Assembly (NCBI GenBank): GCA_002313795.1
Contig: DCCL01000142.1
Span: forward strand, 1-5,131
DNA: 5,131 nucleotides
Direction: 5' to 3'
Source of the DNA: Faecalibacterium prausnitzii
GTDB taxonomy: Bacteria > Bacillota > Clostridia > Oscillospirales > Ruminococcaceae
The translations under genes and the position numbers were made by a program. The notes below the pieces were generated by a model. That model did no database searches. It was not told where the DNA came from and saw only the letters and a program-made list of their open reading frames with translations. Shown piece after piece: positions 1 through 5,131 of this stretch; the first letter of the stretch is position 1, and every line of letters starts with the position of its first letter.

Positions 1-344
1 CCGTTGAGGTAGATGTTCTCCCGGGCCGTCAGGTCCATATCAAAGCCTGCACCCAGCTCGATGAGGGGGGCGATGGTGCCCCGCACCGTCACTTTGCCCT
101 TGGTGGGCTTATACACGCCTGCAATGGTCTTGAGCAGGGTGGATTTGCCCGAGCCGTTCAGGCCCACAAGGCCGTAGAAATCGCCGGGCATGATATCCAG
201 GCTCACGTCCCTGAGGGCATAGAACTCGTCGTACTGCAGACGGCCCTGCACCAGAGCCAGGAGATATTCCTTCAGACTCTCGTGCTTTTCGGTGGAGAGG
301 TTGAAGCACATGGACACGTTGTCCACTTTGATGATCGGTTCCAT
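1..344 (-). CDS. Polysaccharide/teichoic acid ABC exporter ATPase (TagH/RgpD/Wzt type), 5' part only
   Basis: This is the nucleotide-binding subunit of an ABC exporter that would hydrolyse ATP on the cytoplasmic face to drive a lipid-linked polysaccharide through the permease encoded just upstream. About 114 N-terminal residues are visible; the gene continues past position 1. Seen: start [15 protein letters not shown], then the extended loop before the Walker A strand (about residues 16-42) that is typical of the TagH/Wzt family. It is followed by Walker [10 protein letters not shown] (residues 61-69) and the family motif ELGAGF...[11 protein letters not shown] near residues 96-114. In this family that segment covers the Q-loop region. 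Walker B, the signature motif and any C-terminal substrate-binding domain lie outside the window, so Wzt-like and TagH-like forms cannot be told apart. The ATG at 342-344 has an ideal AAGGAGG 8 nt upstream, which adjoins the permease stop codon and suggests coupled translation. Confidence 0.93.
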   Translation of the reverse strand, partial: MEPIIKVDNVSMCFNLSTEKHESLKEYLLALVQGRLQYDEFYALRDVSLDIMPGDFYGLVGLNGSGKSTLLKTIAGVYKPTKGKVTVRGTIAPLIELGAGFDMDLTARENIYLN

Positions 345-352
345 AGTTCTCC

Positions 353-359
353 CCTCCTT
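353..359 (-). promoter_or_regulatory. Ribosome binding site of the exporter ATPase
   Basis: The minus strand reads AAGGAGG here, 8 nt before the ATG at 344. It overlaps the TAA stop (358-360) of the permease, so ribosomes finishing the permease would be placed to start the ATPase. Confidence 0.85.
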
Positions 360-1167
360 ATATATGCAGCACGAAGCGGTCCTGTGTCTTGCGGAACATC
401 CGAACGCCCACCAGCATGGAGATGAGGGCGCAGAGGCCGCAGACCAGGAACATATTGAAGTCCAGCGGGATGCCCCACATCAGGGTGCGGCGGAAGCCGG
501 TGATATACCAGTACATGGGGTTCAGCTTGATGATCTGCTGCATGTTGAAACCGCCGATGGAGAAGGTCATCTGGGTGGGGTCATAGAAGATGGCAGAGAA
601 GTAGAGCAGTGCCGTGATGAAGACGCTCCAGATGTGCATGATATCCCGGAAGAACACGGTAGCCGCCGCCAGGAACAGGCCCACGCCCAGGCTGAAGAAG
701 AAGAGCGTCACCAGCGGGTAAAGGGCCTCGATGACGGTGAGGTGGATGGGGCTGCCGGTGAACACCATGACCAGTGCCAGCGCCACGAAGCTGAACACGC
801 AGTTGACCATGGCAAAGCAGCACTTTTCCAGCGGGAACACATACTTGGGGATATACACCTTCTTGAGCAGGGAAGCTGCGCTCAGCACACTGCTCATACT
901 GGTGGAGGTGGCCTCATTGAAGAAGTTGAAGAGCAGCTGGCCGCACATCAGAAAGACCGGGAAGTTGTCGATGCCGCTGCCCCGCATATCCATCAGACTG
1001 CTGAACACGGCCCAGTACACCAGACACATGAGCAGGGGGTTGAGCACGCTCCACACCACGCCCAGCACACTGCGGCGGTACTTGAGCTTGAAATCACGGC
1101 TGACTAGGTTCCACAGCAGATAGCGGTAACGCCAGAAGCCGTTGAACATTGCCTTGAGTTTTTTCAC
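358..1167 (-). CDS. ABC-2 type polysaccharide export permease (TagG/RgpC/Wzm family)
   Basis: Inner-membrane permease of 269 aa, the normal family length, partnering the ATPase encoded 13 nt downstream. Seen: a basic cytoplasmic N-terminus with the ABC-2 exporter motif [21 protein letters not shown] at about residues 24-44. Roughly six hydrophobic segments follow (about 35-58, 68-86, 114-137, 146-170, 178-196 and 236-257). Also present are the conserved [10 protein letters not shown] stretch (171-180), [11 protein letters not shown] (216-226) and a short basic C-terminus. Known for the family: TagG/RgpC/Wzm proteins export teichoic acids, rhamnose polysaccharides or O-antigens. Inferred: placement after rfbC favours a rhamnose-containing wall polymer. 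The start is a GTG at 1165-1167, supported by GGTGATC upstream; the first internal ATG (codon 7) has no spaced ribosome binding site. The gene lies in the same frame as rfbC, separated by TGA plus two codons. Confidence 0.95.
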   Translation of the reverse strand: MKKLKAMFNGFWRYRYLLWNLVSRDFKLKYRRSVLGVVWSVLNPLLMCLVYWAVFSSLMDMRGSGIDNFPVFLMCGQLLFNFFNEATSTSMSSVLSAASLLKKVYIPKYVFPLEKCCFAMVNCVFSFVALALVMVFTGSPIHLTVIEALYPLVTLFFFSLGVGLFLAAATVFFRDIMHIWSVFITALLYFSAIFYDPTQMTFSIGGFNMQQIIKLNPMYWYITGFRRTLMWGIPLDFNMFLVCGLCALISMLVGVRMFRKTQDRFVLHI

Positions 1168-1171
1168 GGGC

Positions 1172-1178
1172 GATCACC
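1172..1178 (-). promoter_or_regulatory. Ribosome binding site deciding the GTG start of the permease
   Basis: The minus strand reads GGTGATC, a perfect match to the 3' half of the AAGGAGGTGATC anti-16S complement, 4 nt before the GTG at 1167. The TGA inside it is the rfbC stop codon, so stop and ribosome binding site are the same bases. This favours termination-reinitiation and the GTG start. Confidence 0.65.
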
Positions 1179-1740
1179 ACTTTTCAAAGAACTCGAACTT
1201 CTGGGCGGCAAAGGGTTCATGCAGCTTGTCCTTGGCGCTGGTCTTGTGCTCGCAGCCGCAGTCGGGCCACTGAACGTTCACGGTGGGGTCATCGTAGGGG
1301 ATGCCGCCCTCGCTGGTGGGGTCGTAGACATCGGTGCACTTATAGCAGAACTCGGCCACATCGCTCAGGACGAGGAAGCCGTGTGCAAAGCCCTCGGGGA
1401 TATAGAACATCTTCTTGTTCTCCTCGCTGAGGGTCACACCCACCCACTTGCCGAAGGTAGCGCTGTGGGGACGGCAGTCCACGGCCACGTCGTAGACCTC
1501 ACCCTTGGTCACACGGACCAGCTTGCCCTGCGTGTGATTCTTCTGGAAGTGGAGGCCGCGCAGCACGCCGCGGGTGGAGCGGCTCTGGTTGTCCTGCACA
1601 AATTCCTTGTCGATGCCGGCAGCAACGAACTGATCCTTCTGGTAGGTCTCCATGAAGTAGCCGCGGTCATCGCCGAACACCTGCGGCTCAATAACGACGA
1701 CACCGGGGATCTCGGTCTGCGTGAAAGTGAATTTACCCAT
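1174..1740 (-). CDS. rfbC: dTDP-4-dehydrorhamnose 3,5-epimerase
   Basis: Cytoplasmic cupin enzyme (RmlC/RfbC) of 188 aa, full family length. It epimerises C3 and C5 of dTDP-4-dehydro-6-deoxyglucose, the third step to dTDP-L-rhamnose. Seen: FGDDRGYFMETY (residues 22-33), VQDNQSRSTRGVLRGLHFQ (48-66) containing the general-base His64, then FYIPEGFAHGFLVLSD (112-127). FCYKCTDVYDP (131-141) follows with the catalytic Tyr133, and an SAKD motif ends in Asp171, matching the LSxKD of the family. The catalytic residues therefore look intact. The start ATG at 1738-1740 is preceded by GAGAGG with 9 nt spacing, and overlaps the end of the carboxypeptidase gene by 8 nt. The other rhamnose genes (rmlA, rmlB, rmlD) are not in the window. 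The permease and ATPase downstream suggest that the rhamnose goes into an exported wall polysaccharide. Confidence 0.97.
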   Translation of the reverse strand: MGKFTFTQTEIPGVVVIEPQVFGDDRGYFMETYQKDQFVAAGIDKEFVQDNQSRSTRGVLRGLHFQKNHTQGKLVRVTKGEVYDVAVDCRPHSATFGKWVGVTLSEENKKMFYIPEGFAHGFLVLSDVAEFCYKCTDVYDPTSEGGIPYDDPTVNVQWPDCGCEHKTSAKDKLHEPFAAQKFEFFEKW

Positions 1741-3133
1741 GATGATTTTCCTCTCTGTTTTGTTTTATTTCCTGTTGTTCTTTCGTATATGGAAAAGCCT
1801 TTTGCGGCTTTTGCGCGGATTGAGTCCTGTTGTTTTTGCGGCGCCGGTTCTTCTGCCTGCGCAGGAACCGCATGACGCCTACCGTCACCACAGCGGCGGC
1901 CACCGTGCAGCCCAGCGAGATGGCAATGAGCTTTCCGGCGGTCTTCAGAGGATGTGCCCTGGCCGCCGTTCCCAGCTGCTTTCCGGTGTTCGCCTCCAGC
2001 AGCTCGTCCAGCCCGGTGATCGAGGCCGGCACCCGGACGCTCGTGGATTCCTGTTTGTCCCCGCCATTGATGGTATATACGGCATAGGCTTCCGGTTCCG
2101 TGCCCAGGATATACCGCTCCGGCAGCTCAAGGGTGACGGAAACATCTTCTGCCGTCACGCCGTCTGCCAGCAGCAGGCGGGTGCCCGGGTCGGTGACGGT
2201 CACACTGCCCAGCGAAGCGCCGCCGCCCGCTGTTTCCAGCTCTGCCGTCAGCCCCTGGGAGGGGATATCCGTATAACCGGTAAAATGTGAGAAAGCGTAG
2301 TCCAGCAGGGTGCGGACGTCGCTGTATTTTTCAGGTTTGGTCTGAGTCTGCATGGTCACGCAGATGAGCCGGACGCCGTTCTGCTCCGCCAGACAGACAT
2401 AGGTATAACGGGCAATGTTGGTGTAGCCGATCTTCGAACCAAGGATGGCCGGGATGTAGAACTTGCTGTAGCTCAGCCGCATCCTGTCCTGCTGAGAGAA
2501 ATAGCGGGTCACAGGCTGGAGATTGGTGGGGGCCATGGTGTACATCTCATTGCGGGTGAAGAGCGTCTCGAACCCCGGCTGGGTCAGCGCCCAGCGCAGG
2601 ATCTGGGCCATATCATAACAGCTGGTGTAGTGGTCATCATCGCTGATGCCGTGGGGGTTGGCAAAATGGGTGTGTTTCAGTCCCAGCGCCGCCACCTGCG
2701 CGTTCATGGTCTCCACACCGCCTTCAATGGTGCCGCCGAAGTATTCCGCCAGCAGGTTGGCACCGTCGTTGGCGCTGGCCATCATGGTGCCATAGAGGGC
2801 ATCTTCCAATGGCACCTCTTCCCCCTCCCGCAGGGCAATGTGGCTGGAATCGGTGCCTGCAAGGGAGTAGACATCTTCATGGGAGACGGTGAGCTTCACG
2901 CCGTCCCAGTTTCCCTGAGCTTTCTGGCAGGCAAGGCCCAGGGTCATCACCTTGGTGATAGACGCCGGGTGCAGCTCTTCCTCCATATTCTGCTGTGCCA
3001 GTACAAGGCCGGTATCTGCATCGATGATGCAGTAGGCTTCGGTGGCCGTCATGGCCGGGCCAACTGCACCGGCAGGCAGTGCCATGCAGAGCAGGAACAA
3101 CGCTGTAAACAATGCAGCGAGGTGTTTTTTCAT
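1733..3133 (-). CDS. D-alanyl-D-alanine carboxypeptidase (S11 family, PBP5/DacA/DacF-like), membrane-anchored
   Basis: Extracytoplasmic serine DD-carboxypeptidase of 466 aa that removes the terminal D-Ala from peptidoglycan pentapeptides. Seen: signal peptide MKKHLAALFTALFLLCMALPAGA (cleavage probably after AGA, residue 23). Next come the SxxK motif SITK (58-61, catalytic Ser58 and Lys61), SAN (120-122), and the third box as GSKIGYT with KIG at 234-236 instead of the usual KTG. A beta-rich PBP5 C-terminal domain spans about 285-385. It is followed by a transmembrane helix (about 401-422) and a basic tail of about 40 residues beginning FLRRQKNRRRK, so the C-terminus should be cytoplasmic. I chose the ATG at 3131-3133: it has GGAG 9 nt upstream and starts a classic signal peptide. 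An in-frame GTG at 3146-3148 would add five residues but has no ribosome binding site and lies only about 14 nt after the predicted transcription start. It is first in an operon with rfbC. Which paralogue (dacA, dacB or dacF) it is cannot be settled here. Confidence 0.95.
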   Translation of the reverse strand: MKKHLAALFTALFLLCMALPAGAVGPAMTATEAYCIIDADTGLVLAQQNMEEELHPASITKVMTLGLACQKAQGNWDGVKLTVSHEDVYSLAGTDSSHIALREGEEVPLEDALYGTMMASANDGANLLAEYFGGTIEGGVETMNAQVAALGLKHTHFANPHGISDDDHYTSCYDMAQILRWALTQPGFETLFTRNEMYTMAPTNLQPVTRYFSQQDRMRLSYSKFYIPAILGSKIGYTNIARYTYVCLAEQNGVRLICVTMQTQTKPEKYSDVRTLLDYAFSHFTGYTDIPSQGLTAELETAGGGASLGSVTVTDPGTRLLLADGVTAEDVSVTLELPERYILGTEPEAYAVYTINGGDKQESTSVRVPASITGLDELLEANTGKQLGTAARAHPLKTAGKLIAISLGCTVAAAVVTVGVMRFLRRQKNRRRKNNRTQSAQKPQKAFPYTKEQQEIKQNREENHHG

Positions 3134-3142
3134 TCTTTCATT

Positions 3143-3146
3143 CTCC
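3143..3146 (-). promoter_or_regulatory. Ribosome binding site deciding the carboxypeptidase start
   Basis: The minus strand reads GTGGAGAATGAAAGA before the ATG at 3133. GGAG lies 9 nt from that ATG, whereas the upstream in-frame GTG (3146-3148) has nothing purine-rich at the right distance. Confidence 0.6.
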
Positions 3147-3168
3147 ACAAGTCAACATAGATAGGAAT

Positions 3169-3197
3169 AGTATACCACACTTTGACCCGGCTGAAAA
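3169..3197 (-). promoter_or_regulatory. Sigma-A-type promoter of the envelope operon
   Basis: On the minus strand, -35 TTTTCA (3192-3197) and -10 TATACT (3169-3174) are separated by exactly 17 nt, and the -10 carries an extended TGG just upstream (3175-3177). Transcription would begin near 3162, leaving a leader of about 28 nt before the ATG at 3133. The -10 matches consensus at 5/6 and the -35 at 4/6. No other promoter is needed for rfbC, the permease and the ATPase, whose junctions are overlapping or nearly so. Confidence 0.65.
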
Positions 3198-3245
3198 GAC
3201 GCCCCGAAGGCACTTTCCAAGAAGTTCCACCCTGCCCTGCGGCAC

Positions 3246-3302
3246 AGCAGAGGGGGAGTTCCTGCAAAGCGGCTTTCAGCATGCAGGAACTCTCCCTCTG
3301 CT
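3246..3302. repeat. Long inverted repeat between dpaB and the carboxypeptidase gene (possible terminator or palindromic repeat)
   Basis: Two 21-nt arms, 3246-3266 and 3282-3302, are complementary except for one G-T pair (3255/3293), around a 15-nt loop. The top of the hairpin can be redrawn: AAAG (3266-3269) pairs with CTTT (3273-3276) over a CGG loop, leaving a 6-nt bulge, so nearly the whole segment folds. It starts about 20 nt after the dpaB stop, which suits a 3'-end for the dpaAB transcript. However, the minus-strand sequence after the stem is GUGCCGCAGGG, with no U-tract, so a canonical intrinsic terminator is doubtful. The one imperfect pair is G-U in a plus-strand RNA but C-A in a minus-strand RNA. 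The remainder of 3134-3322 holds the operon promoter and nothing else I can support. Confidence 0.75.
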
Positions 3303-3322
3303 TTCTCCCCATAAAATCCCCC

Positions 3323-3913
3323 TCACCCACAGGGACACTGCAGCACCGGCTGTAACTGCCGGCCTTCCATGGCGGCTTCCAACGTCTGGGGCAGAAGCTC
3401 GAACCGGGCTTTCAGGCTCTGGGGCTTGGTGCCGGGGTCATCCTGCCCGTAGGGCACAAAATAATAATGTTTGCGCTGATAGAGCCGGGCGATGTTCTCC
3501 CCGGAAGCTCCCATCCCATCGTTGGTAGAGATGGCAATTACGATTGGACCCCCCACCCGGAGCAGGCTCTTTGCGGCCAGCGTCACCGGGGTATCCGAAA
3601 GTCCTGCCGCCAGCCGGGCCAGCGTGGCCCCTGTGCAGGGCGCGATGACCAGTGCCCGGGCCAGATGCCTTGGCCCCAGAGGCTCCACGGCCTGCAGAGT
3701 ATCCAGCACTGGATGCCCGGTGAGCTGTTCTAGCCGCTGCCGCCAGAGGAAGGCCGGGCCGAACCGGGTGTCCTGCTCTGCCGCGAAGCTCATCACCGGC
3801 AGCAGTTCCCACCCCTGCTCCCGCAGGGCCTGCGCAGATTCCAGCGCCGTTTCCAGCGTGCAGAAGCTGCCGCAGACCGCAAATGCTGCGCAGCGTCTTT
3901 CCTCGTGACTCAT
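3323..3913 (-). CDS. dpaB: Dipicolinate synthase subunit B (SpoVFB)
   Basis: Flavoprotein-fold subunit of 196 aa (B. subtilis SpoVFB is about 200 aa). With DpaA it converts the lysine-pathway intermediate 4-hydroxy-tetrahydrodipicolinate to dipicolinic acid, in the mother cell during sporulation. Seen: N-terminal AFAVCGSFCTLETAL (residues 10-24, compare GFGLTGSHCTYEAV in B. subtilis), DTRFGPAFLW (48-57) and AVEPLGPRHLARALVIAPCTG (75-95). ISTNDGMGASGENIARL (128-144) and FVPYGQDDPGTKPQSL (152-167) follow, then FELLPQTLEAAMEGRQLQPVL (171-191). These match the family along the whole length. The ATG at 3911-3913 overlaps the dpaA stop as ATGA and has GGAGG 7 nt upstream, inside dpaA. The gene is complete and undamaged, which argues for a functional pathway. 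The downstream asd-dapG-dapA genes found in the B. subtilis spoVF operon are absent here. Confidence 0.95.
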   Translation of the reverse strand: MSHEERRCAAFAVCGSFCTLETALESAQALREQGWELLPVMSFAAEQDTRFGPAFLWRQRLEQLTGHPVLDTLQAVEPLGPRHLARALVIAPCTGATLARLAAGLSDTPVTLAAKSLLRVGGPIVIAISTNDGMGASGENIARLYQRKHYYFVPYGQDDPGTKPQSLKARFELLPQTLEAAMEGRQLQPVLQCPCG

Positions 3914-4704
3914 GATGCTTCCTCCCTCTGCGCAATGATATCACACACCGTCTGCGCCACGGCTTCTCCCGCCGTCTCGGGCGCACAGGCGGCGGGCAGG
4001 CTCAGGGCATGGATGGCCCGATGTCCCAGCTGCCGGGCGGCATCAAAATCGGTGCCGCCCGGGCGGGATGCCAGGTCAATGATGAGGCTCCCGGGCCGCA
4101 GCGCCGCCAGCACTGCTTTGTTCAGCACCCGCGCAGGCACCGTATTCACCACCGTATCAAAGGCCGGGGCCAGCTGTTCCAGCCGGGCGATCTCCATGCT
4201 CCGCAGGCCAAGGCTCTCTGCCAGCGCCCGCTGTGCCGGGCGGCGGGCCGCTGCCGTCACCTGCGCCCCCAGCGCTGCCAGCCGGACGCCCAGCGCCTGC
4301 CCCACCGGCCCGAAGCCGGTCAGCAGGATACTGCTGCCCCAGAGGGTGCGGTCCCGTTCCCGCATCAGGATGCCGATGCAGCCTTCTGCCGTGGGGATGG
4401 CGTTCCGGATGGTCAGCTCCTCCCGTGCAAAGTAATCCACCAGCTCCACTCCTGCCCCGGCGGCAATGGCCTTTGCCTCTTCCGCGAGCATCCCGCCCAG
4501 CGCCAGCGTGCCGGGCCTTGCCGCCCGCAGAAGCTCCGCCAGCGGGGTGCGGGCGGCATCCAACGGCAGGGGCAGCAGGATATAATCCGCCAGCGCGATC
4601 TGCTCCGGCCCGCCCACGGCATATCCTGCCCGGGCCAGCGCCCGGGCCGCAGCGGCCTGACGGGCGTCGGTGCCCACCACCGCAAAGCGTTTCTGTCCTT
4701 CCAC
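3910..4704 (-). CDS. dpaA: Dipicolinate synthase subunit A (SpoVFA)
   Basis: NAD(P)-binding oxidoreductase subunit of dipicolinate synthase, 264 aa from the preferred start. Seen: N-terminal FAVVGTDARQ (residues 7-16), then YFAREELTIRNAIPTAEG (91-108). A Rossmann loop GFGPVGQALG (130-139), VVNTVPARVLN (185-195), LIIDLASRPGGTDF (207-220) and CAPETAGEAVAQ (240-251) follow. These correspond to the family signatures NSIPTVEG, LGLGRTG, LDLASRPGGTDF and APKTAG of B. subtilis SpoVFA. The protein is about 30 residues shorter than that homologue, mostly in the N-terminal domain. I start it at the GTG at 4702-4704: AGGAGGGGGG lies just upstream, and the distance from this start to DARQ is 16 residues, as in B. 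subtilis. An in-frame ATG at 4723-4725 would add seven residues but has no ribosome binding site. The gene overlaps dpaB by 4 nt. Confidence 0.94.
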   Translation of the reverse strand: MEGQKRFAVVGTDARQAAAARALARAGYAVGGPEQIALADYILLPLPLDAARTPLAELLRAARPGTLALGGMLAEEAKAIAAGAGVELVDYFAREELTIRNAIPTAEGCIGILMRERDRTLWGSSILLTGFGPVGQALGVRLAALGAQVTAAARRPAQRALAESLGLRSMEIARLEQLAPAFDTVVNTVPARVLNKAVLAALRPGSLIIDLASRPGGTDFDAARQLGHRAIHALSLPAACAPETAGEAVAQTVCDIIAQREEAS

Positions 4705-4711
4705 CGCAAGT

Positions 4712-4721
4712 CCCCCCTCCT
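4712..4721 (-). promoter_or_regulatory. Ribosome binding site deciding the GTG start of dpaA
   Basis: The minus strand reads AGGAGGGGGG, ending 7 nt before the GTG at 4704 (11 nt if counted from the AGGAGG core). It lies inside the reading frame of the alternative ATG at 4725, which itself lacks such a site. Confidence 0.75.
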
Positions 4722-4735
4722 GCATCTCTGTGGGC

Positions 4736-4763
4736 CATCCTATGCCGCAGATGCTTCAAGGGT
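4736..4763 (-). promoter_or_regulatory. Candidate sigma-K-like (mother-cell) promoter of dpaAB
   Basis: On the minus strand, AC (4762-4763) is followed by exactly 17 nt and then CATAGGATG (4736-4744). The published Bacillus sigma-K consensus is AC-N17-CATANNNTA, so only the last base differs. Transcription would start near 4729, giving a leader of about 25 nt to the GTG at 4704 but almost none to the ATG at 4725. The B. subtilis spoVF operon is sigma-K controlled. The motif is short, so chance matches are possible; its position between a terminator and dpaA is what supports it. Confidence 0.45.
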
Positions 4764-4768
4764 GCAGA

Positions 4769-4808
4769 AAGGCCCGGCGGATGCCTGTGACAGCATCCGC
4801 CGGGCCTT
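4769..4808 (-). terminator. Intrinsic terminator after the iscU/nifU gene
   Basis: A perfect 16-bp GC-rich stem (AAGGCCCGGCGGATGC at 4769-4784 with its complement at 4793-4808) encloses an 8-nt loop. Read on the minus strand it comes about 30 nt after the iscU stop and is followed by TTTCT, a short U-tract. Read on the plus strand it is followed by TTGTGATATTTTTC, so it could also stop antisense transcription. It separates iscU from dpaAB. Confidence 0.85.
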
Positions 4809-4837
4809 GTGATATTTTTCAGATCGGAGCTTGGGTC

Positions 4838-5131
4838 TTAGTGGCCGCAGCTCTCACCGCTGCAATGGTCGCAGTCCTCTTCCAGCTTGCCCACGATGGG
4901 TTCCGGGTCGATGCCCTGACGACGGTAGTAGTCGGACAGAGCGGACTTGACGGCCTGCTCAGCCAGGACAGAGCAGTGCACCTTGATGGGAGGCAGACCT
5001 TCCAGAGCCTCGACAACAGCCTTGTTGGTCAGCTTCAGGGCCTCGTCGATGGTCTTGCCCTTGATGAGGTCGGTGGCCATGCTGCTGGTGGCGATGGCTG
5101 CGCCGCAGCCGAAGGTGAGGAACTTGACATC
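4838..5131 (-). CDS. nifU: Fe-S cluster scaffold protein IscU/NifU, C-terminal part
   Basis: Cytoplasmic scaffold on which a cysteine desulfurase (IscS/NifS) assembles iron-sulfur clusters. Only the last 97 residues are in the window; the start lies beyond 5131. Seen, numbering from the first visible residue: FLTFGCGAAIATSSMATDLIKGKT (4-27), with a cluster-ligand Cys9 in FGCG, and KVHCSVLAEQA (50-60) with ligand Cys53. These match the second and third conserved cysteines of IscU; the first would lie in the missing N-terminal part. The C-terminus adds a cysteine-rich tail ending DCDHCSGESCGH (Cys87, Cys90 and Cys95), of a kind seen in clostridial NifU-like proteins and absent from E. coli IscU. 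The stop TAA is at 4838-4840. The gene is not obviously tied functionally to dpaAB, and a terminator separates them. An iscS/nifS gene would be expected upstream, outside the window. Confidence 0.95.
   Translation of the reverse strand, partial: DVKFLTFGCGAAIATSSMATDLIKGKTIDEALKLTNKAVVEALEGLPPIKVHCSVLAEQAVKSALSDYYRRQGIDPEPIVGKLEEDCDHCSGESCGH

Noticed and set aside
292..1107. Plus-strand open frame of 271 codons, rich in His, Gln, Glu and Ala
   Set aside because: It lies antisense to the permease and the ATPase start, both clearly identified by family motifs. Its composition is that of a GC-rich shadow frame and it has no plausible ribosome binding site.
1219..1875. Plus-strand open frame of 218 codons opposite rfbC
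   Set aside because: Antisense shadow of rfbC, whose catalytic residues are conserved. The protein resembles no family I recognise and runs across the rfbC-carboxypeptidase junction.
3146..3148. GTG as the start of the carboxypeptidase
   Set aside because: It has no purine-rich site upstream, and it would put five charged or polar residues before an otherwise normal signal peptide. The ATG at 3133 has GGAG at 9 nt.
3130..3330. Minus-strand open frame of 66 codons in the dpaB-carboxypeptidase intergenic region
   Set aside because: It crosses the long hairpin and the carboxypeptidase promoter and ends inside that gene's start region. It has no recognisable domain, so it is probably chance.
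4723..4725. ATG as the start of dpaA
   Set aside because: It has no ribosome binding site and would lie only about 4 nt after the predicted transcription start. The GTG at 4704 has AGGAGG upstream and matches the B. subtilis N-terminus in length.
4769..4808. CRISPR-like or mobile-element repeat
   Set aside because: There is a single palindrome with no repeated units or spacers. Its position just after a stop codon and its GC-rich stem fit a terminator.
4009..4812. Plus-strand open frame of 267 codons opposite dpaA, running into the terminator
   Set aside because: Antisense to dpaA, low-complexity Gln/Arg/Pro-rich translation, and it reads through the 4769-4808 hairpin. This is typical of GC-rich shadow frames.

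Overview
The window reads as chromosomal DNA of a GC-rich, low-GC-ancestry Gram-positive (Clostridia). All seven protein genes lie on the minus strand, with strong AGGAGG-type ribosome binding sites and tight or overlapping gene junctions. A dipicolinate synthase gene pair points to an endospore-forming lineage. The combination of high GC, an S11 carboxypeptidase with a membrane anchor, and an IscU/NifU with a cysteine-rich tail suggests a gut Oscillospiraceae/Ruminococcaceae relative. That placement is inference; the sequence contains no rRNA or other firm taxonomic marker.

In transcription order (right to left) there are three units. (1) 5131-4838 is the C-terminal part of an IscU/NifU-type iron-sulfur scaffold gene, cut by the window edge. 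It is followed by a perfect 16-bp GC-rich hairpin at 4769-4808 that fits an intrinsic terminator. (2) 4704-3323 is dpaA-dpaB (spoVFA-spoVFB), which make dipicolinic acid for the spore core. The two genes overlap by ATGA. Just before dpaA there is an AC-N17-CATAGGATG arrangement that resembles a mother-cell sigma-K promoter. (3) After a 3134-3322 intergenic region holding a long hairpin and a good sigma-A promoter comes a cell-envelope operon running off the left edge: a D-alanyl-D-alanine carboxypeptidase (3133-1733), dTDP-4-dehydrorhamnose 3,5-epimerase rfbC (1740-1174), an ABC-2 polysaccharide export permease (1167-358) and its ATPase (344 to beyond position 1).

The envelope operon is tightly coupled. 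The carboxypeptidase and rfbC overlap by 8 nt. rfbC and the permease are in the same reading frame, separated by one TGA and two codons. The ATPase ribosome binding site abuts the permease stop. Together these genes would trim peptidoglycan stem peptides, make the rhamnose donor, and export a (probably rhamnose-containing) wall polysaccharide. No mobile element, CRISPR array, tRNA or rRNA was seen. I did not find a clearly new multi-gene system. The most notable points are an Ile in place of Thr in the carboxypeptidase KTG box, the candidate sporulation promoter of dpaAB, the long intergenic hairpin, and the same-frame rfbC-permease junction.
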